Origin: Synechococcus sp. BIOS-U3-1
Lineage (GTDB): Bacteria > Cyanobacteriota > Cyanobacteriia > PCC-6307 > Cyanobiaceae
Length of the DNA: 64,000 nucleotides
Assembly: GCF_014279975.1 (NCBI RefSeq)
Contig: NZ_CP047936.1
Location: 1,116,001-1,180,000, forward strand
Direction: 5' to 3'
The notes under the pieces are model-generated. The model saw only the letters and a program-made list of their open reading frames with translations. It searched no databases and was not told the DNA's origin. Shown here one piece after another: positions 36,860 through 46,568 of this stretch. The position numbers and the translations under genes were made by a program. How positions within the stretch are numbered: the first letter of the stretch is position 1; every line of letters starts with the position of its first letter.

Positions 36860-38188
36860 TTGTTTTCCTCTTTTGGTGTGAGGATCAATGAAACCACCAC
36901 CAAACTTGATGGTCAGACAAGTTTTGTGATTGGTGCGAATTCCTTCGGTGGCAACCTTTTTTACAGCAATGAAAATCTCAGTGCGATTAACAGTGTCTTC
37001 CCTAGCGATGGCGAAGGTGCTGGTGGTGTTGCAATTGTGGTTGGTTCTGATGATCTTGGCGTTGATTTCCCTCAGGGAACGAGTTATCAGGATTACGCAG
37101 CCACCCAATATGGAGCAGCAACATTTAACTACGATATTCAGCTGAATTTTAATACCAGTTTTACTGGTAAGGATTTGTTGACCACCACCCTTCGTGCTGG
37201 GAATTTTGGTAGCTCCAGTTTTGGTGGCGGTCCTACCACACTTTCCACGCTTGAAGTCGCTTCTGATTCTCTTGACGGTGGCGGAGCTGGTGACGCTGTT
37301 TATATTGACAAAATCTTTTATTCAGCCCCTCTTGGTGCTGATTTTACTTTCATTGTCGGAGCCAATGTTGGCCAAGATGACATGATGCCAATGTGGCCGT
37401 CGATTTATCCTTCGGGCGATGGCAACACAGTTTTAGATGTTTTGACACTGAATGGTGCCCCTGGTGCTTACAACAAAACGCAGGGTCCTGGTGCTGCACT
37501 CAACTACGAAAATAATGGTTGGATCGCGGGTGTTCAGTATGTTTGTGACATCGGAACATGTACTGGCGGTAACCCCCAGTCAGGTGGAATCGCTGCTGAT
37601 CAATCTAATGGTGTAGGAACCGTTCAGGTTGGTTATCAGGCCGAACAGTGGGGCGTCGCTGCTGTGTATTCCTGGTTGCAGAATCCAGCACTTCTTCCCT
37701 ACTCAACTGCTTACACGCAGCTGAGTTACCTACAGGACAGTGTTGATATGTCCCTTAATGCCTTTGCACTATCAGCCTATTGGCAGCCTGAAGATACGGG
37801 CTGGATTCCTGCCGTTAGTGCTGGCTGGGGTCTGAACAGCACCAATTTCAATGACAGTGATGAGATTCCTGATGGTTATGTCTCCACGTCGCAGTCTTGG
37901 CAGGTCGCACTCCACTGGGATGATGCGTTTATTCAGGGCAACACCGCTGGTATGGCTGTTGGTCAAGCAACCTTTGCGACGGATCTTGTTGGCGGTGGTA
38001 CGCCTTCTGACGCTAACTATGTATGGGAATGGTTTTATGGATTTCAGGTCACTGATAATGTGACGTTGACACCTACTCTGTTTTATTTGAGTCGTCCCCT
38101 TGGGCAACTCTCTTTCGATGGCGAAGAAGGCAAGGATGGATCGTTCAATCAGTTCGGCGGGATTGTTCGTACTACTTTTACCTTCTGA
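36860..38188 (+). pseudogene. SLH-type cyanobacterial porin, 5'-truncated (beta-barrel part only)
   Basis: The frame encodes about 440 aa of the Som/SLH porin barrel, often labelled iron uptake porin. It starts at the usual barrel entry TTTKLDGQTSFVIGANSFGG, runs through repeated beta-strands (LNYENNGWIAGVQYV, GVAAVYSWLQNP) and ends FGGIVRTTFTF with terminal aromatic Phe, as outer-membrane barrels do. Complete family members have, before this, a signal peptide, an SLH domain and a coiled-coil linker of roughly 100 residues; here an in-frame TAA at 36854 cuts the frame and no such sequence is seen upstream in any frame. There is only a TTG or GTG (36878) as start. Without a signal peptide it could not be exported, so I treat it as a probable pseudogene or recombination cassette. 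A strong terminator follows. Confidence 0.7.
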
Positions 38189-38240
38189 TCACATCTTGAT
38201 CTTGTGATCTCTTTGCGTGATCTAGTTCTTTGATCCCCAT

Positions 38241-38270
38241 AAGCCGGTCTGAACTTCAGATCGGCTTTTT
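38241..38270 (+). terminator. Intrinsic terminator after the porin
   Basis: AAGCCGGTCTGAA pairs with TTCAGATCGGCTT through a near-perfect stem (one G-T pair) with a one-base tip, so the real loop must open the top pairs. A run of five T follows. It lies 53 bp after the porin stop codon. Confidence 0.85.
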
Positions 38271-38329
38271 CACTTTCAGCATGAACCATGCTCTAGATGA
38301 CATTCTGGCTCTGACGCACCTATCCATTC

Positions 38330-38644
38330 ATGAGTGAGCCGAACGGCCAAACGCATCCTCTTTACGCAACGGATCGTGACTTGGTTGATGCCTTATTAGG
38401 TCATCAGGGAGACCCTGGTCCTGAGCAGCTCACTGTGGCTGCACGGCTGGTGATGCGTTATGGCGATTTCCCTGGCGCCGATGACATCAAACAGGACATT
38501 CAGAAAGCCGTAGCTGGCTGGGGACTTGATTCCCAGAGCTTAAATGCTCGCTGTCGCGAGATCTGGGCCAGTGGTTGGAAGCCTGGTCAGCAACTCGATA
38601 ATGAGCTCGGCTCTGGGGCTGATGTCGCTGATCAGGAGGGTTAA
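38330..38644 (+). CDS. DUF3288 family protein
   Basis: A 104-aa soluble cyanobacterial protein of unknown function. It begins QTHPLYATDRDLVDALLG and contains VAARLVMRYGDFPGADDIKQDI and REIWASGWKPGQ, typical of DUF3288. It is convergent with rpe (70 bp between stops). Base composition is back to the genome average here, marking the end of the AT-rich block. Confidence 0.8.
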   Translation: MSEPNGQTHPLYATDRDLVDALLGHQGDPGPEQLTVAARLVMRYGDFPGADDIKQDIQKAVAGWGLDSQSLNARCREIWASGWKPGQQLDNELGSGADVADQEG

Positions 38645-38714
38645 GTGCAATCGAGTGCATGCCCCGTTGAGAACCGGGGCAGATCATTACCTGGCCTGAA
38701 TGAAGTGTTCAGGA

Positions 38715-39449
38715 TCAGGACGGCGTTGGAAGGACTTTGCCGGCCCTGGCTTCTTGAGCAACTCTGCGCAGGTCGTCACATCCTTCTTTCAATGTCGGAT
38801 AAGCGAACATCCCGCTACCAGCGATGAAACAGTTGGCTCCAGCCGCACAACATTGGGAGATGGTCCAGTTGGCTTTGATTCCGCCGTCAACTTCAATATC
38901 GATGTTGAGACCACGTTCATCGATGGTTTGTCTCAATTGTGAGATTTTATCCAGCATGGTGGGGATGTAGGCCTGTCCACCAAACCCAGGATTCACAGTC
39001 ATCACTAGAACGTGGTCGACGAGGTCGAGCACGTTTTTGACCATTTCCATAGGTGTGTGCGGATTCATCGCAACGGATGGACTCCCACCGAGCTGGCGAA
39101 TCTTTCCGAGTACCCGGTGTAGGTGTGTGTTGGCTTCGACATGGGCAATCACTACTCCAGGCTCTCCGTTTGGCCCTTTGGTTGCATCGACGTATTGCTC
39201 AAGCATCGTTTCTGCGTTGTATTGGCTCACCATCAATTGGGTTTCAAACTTCACGTCGCAATATTTGCGGCACGCCTTGATCAATTCAGGTCCGAAAGTG
39301 AGATTCGGCACAAAGTTGCCGTCCATCACGTCAAATTGAATCCTGTCGACACCAGCTGCTTCGAGATCCTTCACGCACTGGCCCATGGCAGCCCAATCAG
39401 CGGGCAGCACAGATGGAATGATCTGAATCGGGCGTTCGGATGCGGTCAT
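38715..39449 (-). CDS. rpe: Ribulose-phosphate 3-epimerase
   Basis: Interconverts ribulose 5-phosphate and xylulose 5-phosphate in the Calvin and pentose phosphate cycles. The 244-aa barrel has IIPSVLPADWAAMG, the metal/catalytic FDVMDGNFVPNLTFGP, VIAHVEAN, AMNPHTPMEM, VMTVNPGFGGQAYI, and the second catalytic Asp in IEVDGGIK. ATG 39449 (MTASERPIQIIPS) is chosen; the frame extends to 39587 without homology. It is divergent from glpX over a 159-bp gap, which should hold both promoters and links two Calvin-cycle genes. Confidence 0.96.
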   Translation of the reverse strand: MTASERPIQIIPSVLPADWAAMGQCVKDLEAAGVDRIQFDVMDGNFVPNLTFGPELIKACRKYCDVKFETQLMVSQYNAETMLEQYVDATKGPNGEPGVVIAHVEANTHLHRVLGKIRQLGGSPSVAMNPHTPMEMVKNVLDLVDHVLVMTVNPGFGGQAYIPTMLDKISQLRQTIDERGLNIDIEVDGGIKANWTISQCCAAGANCFIAGSGMFAYPTLKEGCDDLRRVAQEARAGKVLPTPS

Positions 39450-39608
39450 GGGGTGGTCTGAAAGCTCGGGGGACTTTAGAGAAGCACCCCTGATCTGAGG
39501 TTTGTTTGAATTCACTGATACAGTAAGCCGCGCTTTTGAGCGAAAAGCCCAGTGGCGCCAAGCCCTGAGAGCTGATCCTCTCCGCATTTAGTTCCCCGCC
39601 GCACACCA

Positions 39609-40613
39609 GTGGATCGCACTCTCATCCAGGAAATTCTTGAGGTCGTTGAGCAGGCGGCCATCGCCTCTGCCGAGCTCACAGGCCTCGGCCAAAAAGACGA
39701 GGCTGATGCCGCTGCGGTGGAAGCCATGCGCAAACGCATGGGTCAGATCGAAATGCAGGGCCGGATCGTCATCGGAGAAGGCGAGCGTGATGAAGCTCCC
39801 ATGCTCTACATCGGTGAAGAAGTCGGCTCAGGCAAAGGCCCTGGCGTTGACTTTGCCGTTGATCCCTGCGAAGGCACCAACCTTTGCGCGAACAACCAGC
39901 GCGGATCAATGGCTGTGCTCGCAGCATCAGATCGTGGCGGCCTGTTCAATGCTCCTGACTTCTACATGAAGAAGTTGGCAGCTCCTCCGGCAGCTAAAGG
40001 CAAGGTGGACATTCGCAAATCGGCGACGGAAAATATCAAAATTCTCAGCGAGTGCCTTGGCATCGCTGCAAGTGATCTCACCATTGTGGTGATGGATCGA
40101 GCTCGTCACAAGAGTTTGATCGCTGAAATCCGTGCGACTGGTGCCAGGGTTCAACCCATTTCCGATGGTGATGTGCAAGCTGCCATTGCCTGTGGTTTTG
40201 CTGGTACTGGTACCCATTGCCTCATGGGCATCGGAGCAGCTCCCGAAGGTGTGATCTCAGCAGCGGCTATGCGGGCTCTGGGTGGCCATTTTCAAGGTCA
40301 GTTGGTTTATGACCCGGCCATCGCTCAGACCTCTGAGTGGGCTGATATGACCAAGGAAGGCAACTTGGCGAGGCTTGCCGAGATGGGTATCACCGATCCC
40401 GACAAGATCTACGAAGCTGATGAGCTCGCTTCTGGTGAGCACGTGATCTTTGCCGGAAGTGGGATCACTGATGGGTTGTTGTTCCACGGCGTTAAGTTTG
40501 AGAGTGACTGCACTCGCACAAGCAGCCTGATCATCAGCAACCTTGACAACACCTGCCGTTTCACCAACACGGTTCATATCAAGGATGGAGCTCAAAGCAT
40601 CGCTCTGAGCTGA
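39609..40613 (+). CDS. glpX: Class II fructose-1,6-/sedoheptulose-1,7-bisphosphatase
   Basis: Bifunctional Calvin-cycle phosphatase of cyanobacteria. The 334-aa product starts with GTG at [20 protein letters not shown]. It has [22 protein letters not shown], the metal-binding [11 protein letters not shown], and [13 protein letters not shown], with [13 protein letters not shown]. Length matches the family. It leads a run glpX-hemA-glgC-gnd-pgl on the plus strand, all carbon or tetrapyrrole genes. Confidence 0.96.
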   Translation: MDRTLIQEILEVVEQAAIASAELTGLGQKDEADAAAVEAMRKRMGQIEMQGRIVIGEGERDEAPMLYIGEEVGSGKGPGVDFAVDPCEGTNLCANNQRGSMAVLAASDRGGLFNAPDFYMKKLAAPPAAKGKVDIRKSATENIKILSECLGIAASDLTIVVMDRARHKSLIAEIRATGARVQPISDGDVQAAIACGFAGTGTHCLMGIGAAPEGVISAAAMRALGGHFQGQLVYDPAIAQTSEWADMTKEGNLARLAEMGITDPDKIYEADELASGEHVIFAGSGITDGLLFHGVKFESDCTRTSSLIISNLDNTCRFTNTVHIKDGAQSIALS

Positions 40614-40644
40614 TCTCCTTCTTCAAGCAGCGAGGGTTTTCTCC

Positions 40645-41958
40645 ATGCACATCGCCGTTGTCGGCCTCAGTCATCGAACGGCACCGGTTGAAGTGCGCGA
40701 AAAGCTCAGTATTCCTGAGCAAACCATGGAGGAATCCCTGCAGAACCTGCGGGGCCATGACCAGGTGCTTGAGGCTTCGATTCTCAGCACCTGCAATCGT
40801 CTTGAGATTTATACCCTTGTCCGCAATCCTGAGCTGGGAATTTCAGCTGTCAGAGAGTTTCTGAGTGGACATTCCGGACTCGCTACAGGAGATCTGAAAC
40901 CTCACCTGTTCACCTTCCACCATGAGGATGCCGTTGGTCATCTGATGAGGGTTGCGGCCGGTCTTGACAGCCTGGTCCTCGGGGAGGGGCAGATCCTGTC
41001 TCAGGTCAAGAAAATGATGCGCTTGGGCCAGGAGCACAAATCGCTCGGCCCGATCCTCAATCGATTGCTCACTCAAGCTGTGAGCACTGGAAAAAGGGTT
41101 CGCAGTGAAACCAATCTTGGGACTGGTGCAGTCTCTATTAGTTCTGCGGCAGTTGAACTCGCTCAGTTAAAGCTGGGTCAGAGCCGTGGTTTGGACGATC
41201 TGCTCACCCTTGAGGATGAACAGGTGGCCGTTGTCGGTGCTGGCCGGATGAGTCGTCTTCTGCTTCAGCATCTGAAGGCGAAGGGTGCTTCAGGTGTTGT
41301 GGTTTTGAACCGCACCGTGAGCCGCGCAGAGGCCCTCGCCGCCGACTTCCCTGATTTACCTGTGCATTGTCGGCCACTGGAAGACCTTGATCACTGCCTC
41401 AGCACCTGCTCGCTGGTCTTCACCAGCACGGCAGCAGAGGATCCAATTATTGATGGCAGTCGTCTGCAGCAGTTGAATCGTCGCAGTTCCCTGCGGCTGG
41501 TTGATATTGGCGTTCCCCGCAATATTCACGCTGATGTGAAAGGGATCACCGGTGTTGAGGCTTACGACGTCGATGATCTCAAGGAAGTTGTCGAACGCAA
41601 TCAGGAAGCCCGTCAGCAGGTGGCGCGAGAGGCGCAGGGACTGCTTGATGAAGAGGCAAGGCTTTTTCTGGAATGGTGGGACAGTCTGGAGGCAGTCCCG
41701 ACCATCAACCGGCTTCGTTCTTCTCTGGAGTCGATCCGGTCGGAAGAGCTTCAGAAGGCGCTTAGCCGCATGGGACCTGATTTCTCTGCCCGTGAGCGGA
41801 AAGTGGTGGAAGCTCTCAGTAAGGGCATCATCAACAAGATCCTGCATACCCCTGTGACATCACTGCGTGCGCCGCAGCAGCGCAGCGAACGACAAAATTC
41901 TCTGATCGTGGTCGAGCGTTTGTTTGATCTGGTGCAGGATGACGAGCAGGAACGCTGA
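40645..41958 (+). CDS. hemA: Glutamyl-tRNA reductase
   Basis: Reduces glutamyl-tRNA to glutamate-1-semialdehyde, the first step of heme and chlorophyll synthesis. The 437-aa product has VVGLSHRTAPVEVREKL at the start, the catalytic Cys in ILSTCNRLEIY, AAGLDSLVLGEGQILSQVK, RVRSETNLGTGAVSISSAAVELA, the NADPH motif VVGAGRMSRLLLQHL, and IDIGVPRNI-like LVDIGVPRNIH. It starts 31 bp after glpX. Confidence 0.97.
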   Translation: MHIAVVGLSHRTAPVEVREKLSIPEQTMEESLQNLRGHDQVLEASILSTCNRLEIYTLVRNPELGISAVREFLSGHSGLATGDLKPHLFTFHHEDAVGHLMRVAAGLDSLVLGEGQILSQVKKMMRLGQEHKSLGPILNRLLTQAVSTGKRVRSETNLGTGAVSISSAAVELAQLKLGQSRGLDDLLTLEDEQVAVVGAGRMSRLLLQHLKAKGASGVVVLNRTVSRAEALAADFPDLPVHCRPLEDLDHCLSTCSLVFTSTAAEDPIIDGSRLQQLNRRSSLRLVDIGVPRNIHADVKGITGVEAYDVDDLKEVVERNQEARQQVAREAQGLLDEEARLFLEWWDSLEAVPTINRLRSSLESIRSEELQKALSRMGPDFSARERKVVEALSKGIINKILHTPVTSLRAPQQRSERQNSLIVVERLFDLVQDDEQER

Positions 41959-42089
41959 GAGATTTCAGCCTCAGAAGTTCCCTGTCTAAATTTGATTCCC
42001 AGCATTCTTGTCGGATCTGGCCCATGCATTGGTTTAGAGCACCAAAAGTCCGGTAGGTTTGCCCGGCAAAGCCGATCTGCGGGGGCGGC

Positions 42090-43385
42090 ATGAAGCGTGT
42101 TCTGGCCATCATTCTTGGGGGAGGAGCGGGAACGCGTCTATATCCCCTCACCAAGATGCGGGCCAAGCCCGCGGTTCCTTTGGCCGGCAAGTACCGACTG
42201 ATCGACATCCCGATCAGCAACTGCATCAATTCCGACATCAACAAGATGTACGTGATGACGCAGTTCAACAGTGCGTCCCTGAACCGTCACCTGACCCAGA
42301 CGTTCAATCTCAGCAATTCCTTTGGTGGTGGATTTGTCGAGGTCCTCGCCGCTCAGCAGACCCCCGACAGCCCTTCGTGGTTCGAAGGTACAGCCGATGC
42401 AGTCCGTAAATATCAGTGGCTGTTCCAGGAGTGGGACGTTGATGAATATCTGATCCTGTCCGGGGATCAGCTGTACCGCATGGACTACAGCCGTTTCATC
42501 GAGCATCACCGTCGTACGGGGGCGGATCTGACAGTTGCTGCTCTGCCGGTTGACGCCAAACAGGCTGAATCATTTGGCCTGATGAGAACCGATAACGACG
42601 GCAACATTCAAGAATTCCGCGAAAAGCCCAAGGGTGACTCCCTGCTTGAGATGGCAGTGGATACTGCACGCTTCGGGCTGAGTCCCGAATCTGCCCAAGA
42701 ACGTCCCTATCTGGCTTCGATGGGGATCTACGTGTTCAGTCGTGAAACATTGTTCGATCTTCTTGATGGCAACACCAATCACAAGGATTTTGGCAAGGAA
42801 GTGATTCCTGAATCGCTTGCTCAAGGTGACAAACTCCAGAGTTATGTCTTTGACGATTATTGGGAAGACATCGGCACGATTGGTGCGTTCTATGAGGCCA
42901 ACCTTGCTCTCACACAACAACCACAACCCCCATTCAGTTTCTACGACGAGAAATTTCCGATTTATACAAGGCCTCGTTACTTGCCCCCAAGCAAATTAGT
43001 TGATGCCCAAATCACCAATTCAATTATCGGCGAGGGGTCGATTCTGAAATCCTGTAGTGTCCATCACTGTGTTCTAGGTGTCCGCAGCAGACTCGAGTCT
43101 GATGTGGTGATTCAAGACACACTCGTCATGGGTGCTGATTTCTTTGAGTCAAGTGAGGAGCGCGCAGTCCTCAGAGAGCGAGGAGGCATTCCCCTCGGAG
43201 TAGGTCAGGGCACCACAGTTAAGCGAGCCATTCTCGACAAAAATGCTCGGATTGGTTCCAATGTTTCCATCGTGAACAAGGACCATGTTGAAGAGGCTGA
43301 TCGCCCAGAGCTCGGCTTTTACATCCGTAATGGAATCGTGGTCGTTGTCAAAAATGCTTCGATTCCTGATGGAAGCGTGATCTGA
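42090..43385 (+). CDS. glgC: Glucose-1-phosphate adenylyltransferase
   Basis: Makes ADP-glucose for glycogen. The 431-aa product has the nucleotide-binding [20 protein letters not shown], then [27 protein letters not shown], and a C-terminal left-handed beta-helix with repeated hexapeptides ([20 protein letters not shown]). Activator-binding lysine regions near both ends look intact, consistent with 3-phosphoglycerate control typical of cyanobacteria. It lies 131 bp after hemA, so it may have its own promoter. Confidence 0.97.
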   Translation: MKRVLAIILGGGAGTRLYPLTKMRAKPAVPLAGKYRLIDIPISNCINSDINKMYVMTQFNSASLNRHLTQTFNLSNSFGGGFVEVLAAQQTPDSPSWFEGTADAVRKYQWLFQEWDVDEYLILSGDQLYRMDYSRFIEHHRRTGADLTVAALPVDAKQAESFGLMRTDNDGNIQEFREKPKGDSLLEMAVDTARFGLSPESAQERPYLASMGIYVFSRETLFDLLDGNTNHKDFGKEVIPESLAQGDKLQSYVFDDYWEDIGTIGAFYEANLALTQQPQPPFSFYDEKFPIYTRPRYLPPSKLVDAQITNSIIGEGSILKSCSVHHCVLGVRSRLESDVVIQDTLVMGADFFESSEERAVLRERGGIPLGVGQGTTVKRAILDKNARIGSNVSIVNKDHVEEADRPELGFYIRNGIVVVVKNASIPDGSVI

Positions 43386-43472
43386 TCACTCATTCCTGAC
43401 AGAGGCTGCTCATGTTGCAGCCGATCTCGGTCGCAGTGGTCACACTGTCATCAGTGAATGGTTCAGCTGAGC

Positions 43473-44891
43473 ATGTCCAAGGCCCACTTCGGTCTGATTG
43501 GTCTAGGCGTGATGGGGGAAAACCTTGTCCTCAACGCTGAGCGCAATGGCTTCTCGAGCGTCGTTTACAACCGTACTTATGCCAAGACCGAAGAATTTCT
43601 TGCTGGTCTGGGTGCTGGCAAGAACATTCAAGGAGCTACGGACCTTCAGGATTTCACCAACAAACTCGAACGTCCACGACGCATCCTGATGATGGTGAAG
43701 GCCGGTGGGCCTGTGGATGCTGTCATTGAACAAATTTCTCCTTACTTAGATGAGGGAGACCTCTTAATTGATGGTGGTAACTCGGAATATCACGACACCG
43801 AGCGTCGTGTAGCTGAACTGGAAAGTAAGAGTTTTGGCTTCATTGGGATGGGCGTCTCCGGTGGCGCCAAAGGTGCGCTCGAAGGGCCGAGCATGATGCC
43901 TGGAGGGACCAAGTCGTCCTATGACGCCATCGAAAGCCTGGTTTGCAAGATGGCTGCCCAGGTTGAGGATGGGCCCTGTGTCACTTACATCGGACCGGGA
44001 GGCTCAGGTCACTTCGTCAAGACCGTTCATAACGGCATCGAGTACGGCATTGAGCAGATCTTGGCCGAGGGGTACGACCTGATGAAACGGGTCGGTGGCA
44101 TGAGCAGCCTCGAGATGGCGGATGTGTTCGCGCACTGGAACAGCACCGAGGAGTTGTCGTCCTATCTCGTTGAAATCACCGAGGTGTGTTTACGCACCAT
44201 GGATCCGGATGATGGCACCTCGCTTGTCGAGAAGATCCAGGACAAGGCCGGCCAGAAGGGAACGGGTCTTTGGACAGTGGTCAGTGCTCTGCAGATGGGG
44301 GCCTCGGTGCCCACGATCTACGCCGCTCTCAATGGACGGGTCATGAGCTCCATGAAAGACCAGCGCATTAAGGCGGAGTTGATTCTGAAGGGGCCGGCTA
44401 TTCAGTCCTTCGATATGGGCTCATCCGCCGATGGCATGGCTCCTCTGATGGATGCCATGGTTCTGGCCTGTATGGCCAGTTACGCCCAGGGAATGGAGTT
44501 GATGCGGATTGCCTCCGCTGAGCACAACTACAACCTGAATATGACTTCAATCGCACAAATCTGGAAAGGAGGTTGCATCATTCGTGCTCGCTTGCTCAAG
44601 CGCATTCAGGATGCTTTCAACGCCAATCCTCAGCTGGAGAACCTGTTGATCGATCCCTGGTTCGCCGATCAGGTGAACCGCCGTTTGCCCGGGTTGGCCA
44701 AAGTGGTTGCCGGTGCAGCCGCTGCCGGTGTTCCAGTGCCCTGTCTCAGCAGCACACTCGATTACATCAACAGCTATCGCACGTCACGCCTTCCCCAGAA
44801 CCTTGTGCAGGCAATGCGTGACTGCTTCGGGTCCCACACCTATGAGCGCGTGGATAAGGACGGCACTTTCCACACCGAGTGGCTCAACTGA
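43473..44891 (+). CDS. gnd: 6-phosphogluconate dehydrogenase (decarboxylating)
   Basis: Oxidises 6-phosphogluconate to ribulose 5-phosphate with NADP+. The 472-aa protein starts at ATG 43473 (MSKAHFGLIGLGVMGENLVL), with an alternative ATG at 43458. It has the coenzyme fold, GGNSEYHDTERR, GVSGGAKGALEGPSMMPGG, the catalytic Lys in GSGHFVKTVHNGIEYG, and ends with the usual C-terminal TYERVDKDGTFHTEW. Pgl, the preceding pathway enzyme, starts 10 bp downstream. Confidence 0.97.
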   Translation: MSKAHFGLIGLGVMGENLVLNAERNGFSSVVYNRTYAKTEEFLAGLGAGKNIQGATDLQDFTNKLERPRRILMMVKAGGPVDAVIEQISPYLDEGDLLIDGGNSEYHDTERRVAELESKSFGFIGMGVSGGAKGALEGPSMMPGGTKSSYDAIESLVCKMAAQVEDGPCVTYIGPGGSGHFVKTVHNGIEYGIEQILAEGYDLMKRVGGMSSLEMADVFAHWNSTEELSSYLVEITEVCLRTMDPDDGTSLVEKIQDKAGQKGTGLWTVVSALQMGASVPTIYAALNGRVMSSMKDQRIKAELILKGPAIQSFDMGSSADGMAPLMDAMVLACMASYAQGMELMRIASAEHNYNLNMTSIAQIWKGGCIIRARLLKRIQDAFNANPQLENLLIDPWFADQVNRRLPGLAKVVAGAAAAGVPVPCLSSTLDYINSYRTSRLPQNLVQAMRDCFGSHTYERVDKDGTFHTEWLN

Positions 44892-44901
44892 GGAAGACGC
44901 G

Positions 44902-45618
44902 ATGAGTTCTTATCGCATCGAGCAGGTTCAGTCGGCCCAGGATCTTGCTCGGCGAGCCGCCGAGCACATCGGATCGGCCATCGACCTGGCCCTTGATCAG
45001 AGGGATCGAGCGCAGATTGCGTTGTCTGGAGGCACCACCCCTGCATTGGCGTATGCATTGCTGGGTCAGGAACATCTTCCCTGGGACAGGGTTGACGTGT
45101 TTTTGGGCGACGAGCGATGGGTGGCCGCTGATGACGAATCAAGCAATGCACTGATGTTGCGCAAGACCTTGCTCAAGAGAGATCAGCCGGGTGCTCGCGC
45201 CTGTTTTCATCCCGTTCCGACTGTTGAATTGGCGTCTCCCGAAGCCAGTGCCGATGCCTTTGCCGAGCTGGTAGCCAAGGTCTGTCAGGGCGAACCCCCC
45301 GTGTTTGATTTCATGTTGCTTGGGCTTGGTGATGACGGCCATACGGCGTCTCTGTTCCCTGGGACGGAGGCTCCCGCAGTGCACGATCGCTGGACCACCA
45401 TTGGCCGGGGTAAAGGACTTGAGAGAATCACACTGACCGCCCCTGTCCTCAGTGCTGCACGCCAGGTGGTGTTTCTTGTCAGTGGACAGGCCAAACGTCA
45501 GGCTCTGTCTCGACTGATCGATGCTGATGAATCTGCAGAGCGCACACCTGCCAAGCTGGTTCAGCCGGGTTCCGAAATTCTCGTACTCGCCGATCAGGCT
45601 GCTGCTCAAGGTCTTTGA
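44902..45618 (+). CDS. pgl: 6-phosphogluconolactonase
   Basis: Hydrolyses 6-phosphogluconolactone in the oxidative pentose phosphate pathway. The 238-aa product has LSGGTTPALAYALL, VFLGDERWVAADDESSN, MLLGLGDDGHTASLFPG and RITLTAPVLSAARQVVFLV. ATG 44902 has a GAGGAAGA ribosome binding site; the frame is open further upstream only as a shadow of gnd. Its stop overlaps the possible start of the CIA30 gene. Confidence 0.96.
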   Translation: MSSYRIEQVQSAQDLARRAAEHIGSAIDLALDQRDRAQIALSGGTTPALAYALLGQEHLPWDRVDVFLGDERWVAADDESSNALMLRKTLLKRDQPGARACFHPVPTVELASPEASADAFAELVAKVCQGEPPVFDFMLLGLGDDGHTASLFPGTEAPAVHDRWTTIGRGKGLERITLTAPVLSAARQVVFLVSGQAKRQALSRLIDADESAERTPAKLVQPGSEILVLADQAAAQGL

Positions 45619-46187
45619 CGACACCTCACCACCACCAGCCACCGGAAATTCGAGTGATCGCTACCGGTGAGTCCTTTCGAGACTGGGCCAGTCTGAACGA
45701 CACGATCATGGGAGGGTCCAGCAGTGCTGGCTGCCGATTCAGTGATCAGGGCCTTGTTCTCGAGGGCGAGGTTGTCAGTGCAGGGGGCGGTTTTGTGAGC
45801 TGCCGTTCACCGGTGTACCGACCGCCCCTGGATCTCAGTTCCTACGCCGGGTTGCGTTTGAGACTGGATGGGGAAGGGCGCAGTTTCAAGTTCGCGGTTG
45901 CCTGCCGGGATCGTGTGTTCGGACTCACCGAGCTGATACCAGGTGGATTGCGATGGGTCACGACGGTTGCCACAGAGTCAGCGGATACCACGGTTGTTGA
46001 GGTTCCCTTTGACAGTCTCAAGCCTGTGGTGCGAGCGAAACCTGTCAGTCTTCCGGTTCGCTTTGATCCGTCGTGCATCACCCGTCTTCAGTTGCTGCAT
46101 TCACGTTTCGGTGACGATGGGGAGCCAAATCCCGGTTATCGAGCGGGTGCGATCAAGCTCTTGATTCGCTCGATTGAAGCGTTTTGA
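45615..46187 (+). CDS. CIA30-family protein (complex I intermediate-associated 30-like)
   Basis: A 190-aa soluble protein with a CIA30 jelly-roll domain. It has WASLNDTIMGGSSSAGCRF, typical of the family start, then GLVLEGEVVSAGGGFVSCRSP, YAGLRLRLDGEGRSFKFAV and the C-terminal LQLLHSRFGDDGEPNPGYRAGAIKLLI-type strands. Mitochondrial CIA30 helps assemble complex I; the cyanobacterial role is unknown, though NDH-1 or carbohydrate-binding roles are possible. The TTG at 45615 overlaps the pgl stop; a GTG at 45654 just before the domain is the alternative. Confidence 0.8.
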   Translation: MTTPHHHQPPEIRVIATGESFRDWASLNDTIMGGSSSAGCRFSDQGLVLEGEVVSAGGGFVSCRSPVYRPPLDLSSYAGLRLRLDGEGRSFKFAVACRDRVFGLTELIPGGLRWVTTVATESADTTVVEVPFDSLKPVVRAKPVSLPVRFDPSCITRLQLLHSRFGDDGEPNPGYRAGAIKLLIRSIEAF

Positions 46188-46188
46188 G

Positions 46189-46551
46189 ATGAGTTCATGC
46201 TCTGCTCTAGAGACGTTGATCGCCTCCGCTGCCGATCTATGCCGTAAGCCAGTTGTTCATGCTGTCTTGTCTGCCGAGGATGCAACGCTCGACGATTATC
46301 GAGGACGGATCGAATCTCGTGATGGAGATGGAAAGCGTCTCGAAGAGCTCGATCTTGAGCTGGAGGTGTATCGCAGTGGCGAGGATCTCAATCTCACACT
46401 TGCCTGGGTTGATCAACCTGCAAGGCCAATTCTCTGGCATGGTCACCACCCGGTTTGGATGGATGGGGAGACTGGCAAGCGCTGTTCGGCTCCAGCCGAC
46501 GGGGCACCACTGGAATCCCTCGCTCGACGTCTCAGGGCTCTGTTGGACTGA
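46189..46551 (+). CDS. Conserved hypothetical protein (120 aa)
   Basis: A soluble acidic protein, one base after the CIA30 stop, so probably in the same operon. It starts MSSCSALETLIASAADLCRK and contains LEELDLELEVYRSGEDLNLTLAWVDQPARPILWHG. No catalytic motif is recognisable. It is convergent with ilvD, 17 bp from its stop. I cannot assign a function. Confidence 0.65.
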   Translation: MSSCSALETLIASAADLCRKPVVHAVLSAEDATLDDYRGRIESRDGDGKRLEELDLELEVYRSGEDLNLTLAWVDQPARPILWHGHHPVWMDGETGKRCSAPADGAPLESLARRLRALLD

Positions 46552-46568
46552 TTAAGGCTGGTCAGTGC

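Noticed and set aside
30518-38188. Prophage, plasmid or defence island
   Set aside because: No integrase, capsid, terminase, replication or nuclease genes; a lone ParA is not enough.
43404-43422. GGCTGC/GCAGCC hairpin after glgC as a terminator
   Set aside because: Short stem, no T-run; not a convincing intrinsic terminator.
44707-44901. 65-residue N-terminal extension of pgl
   Set aside because: It is a shadow of gnd; a good ribosome binding site and homology place the start at 44902.
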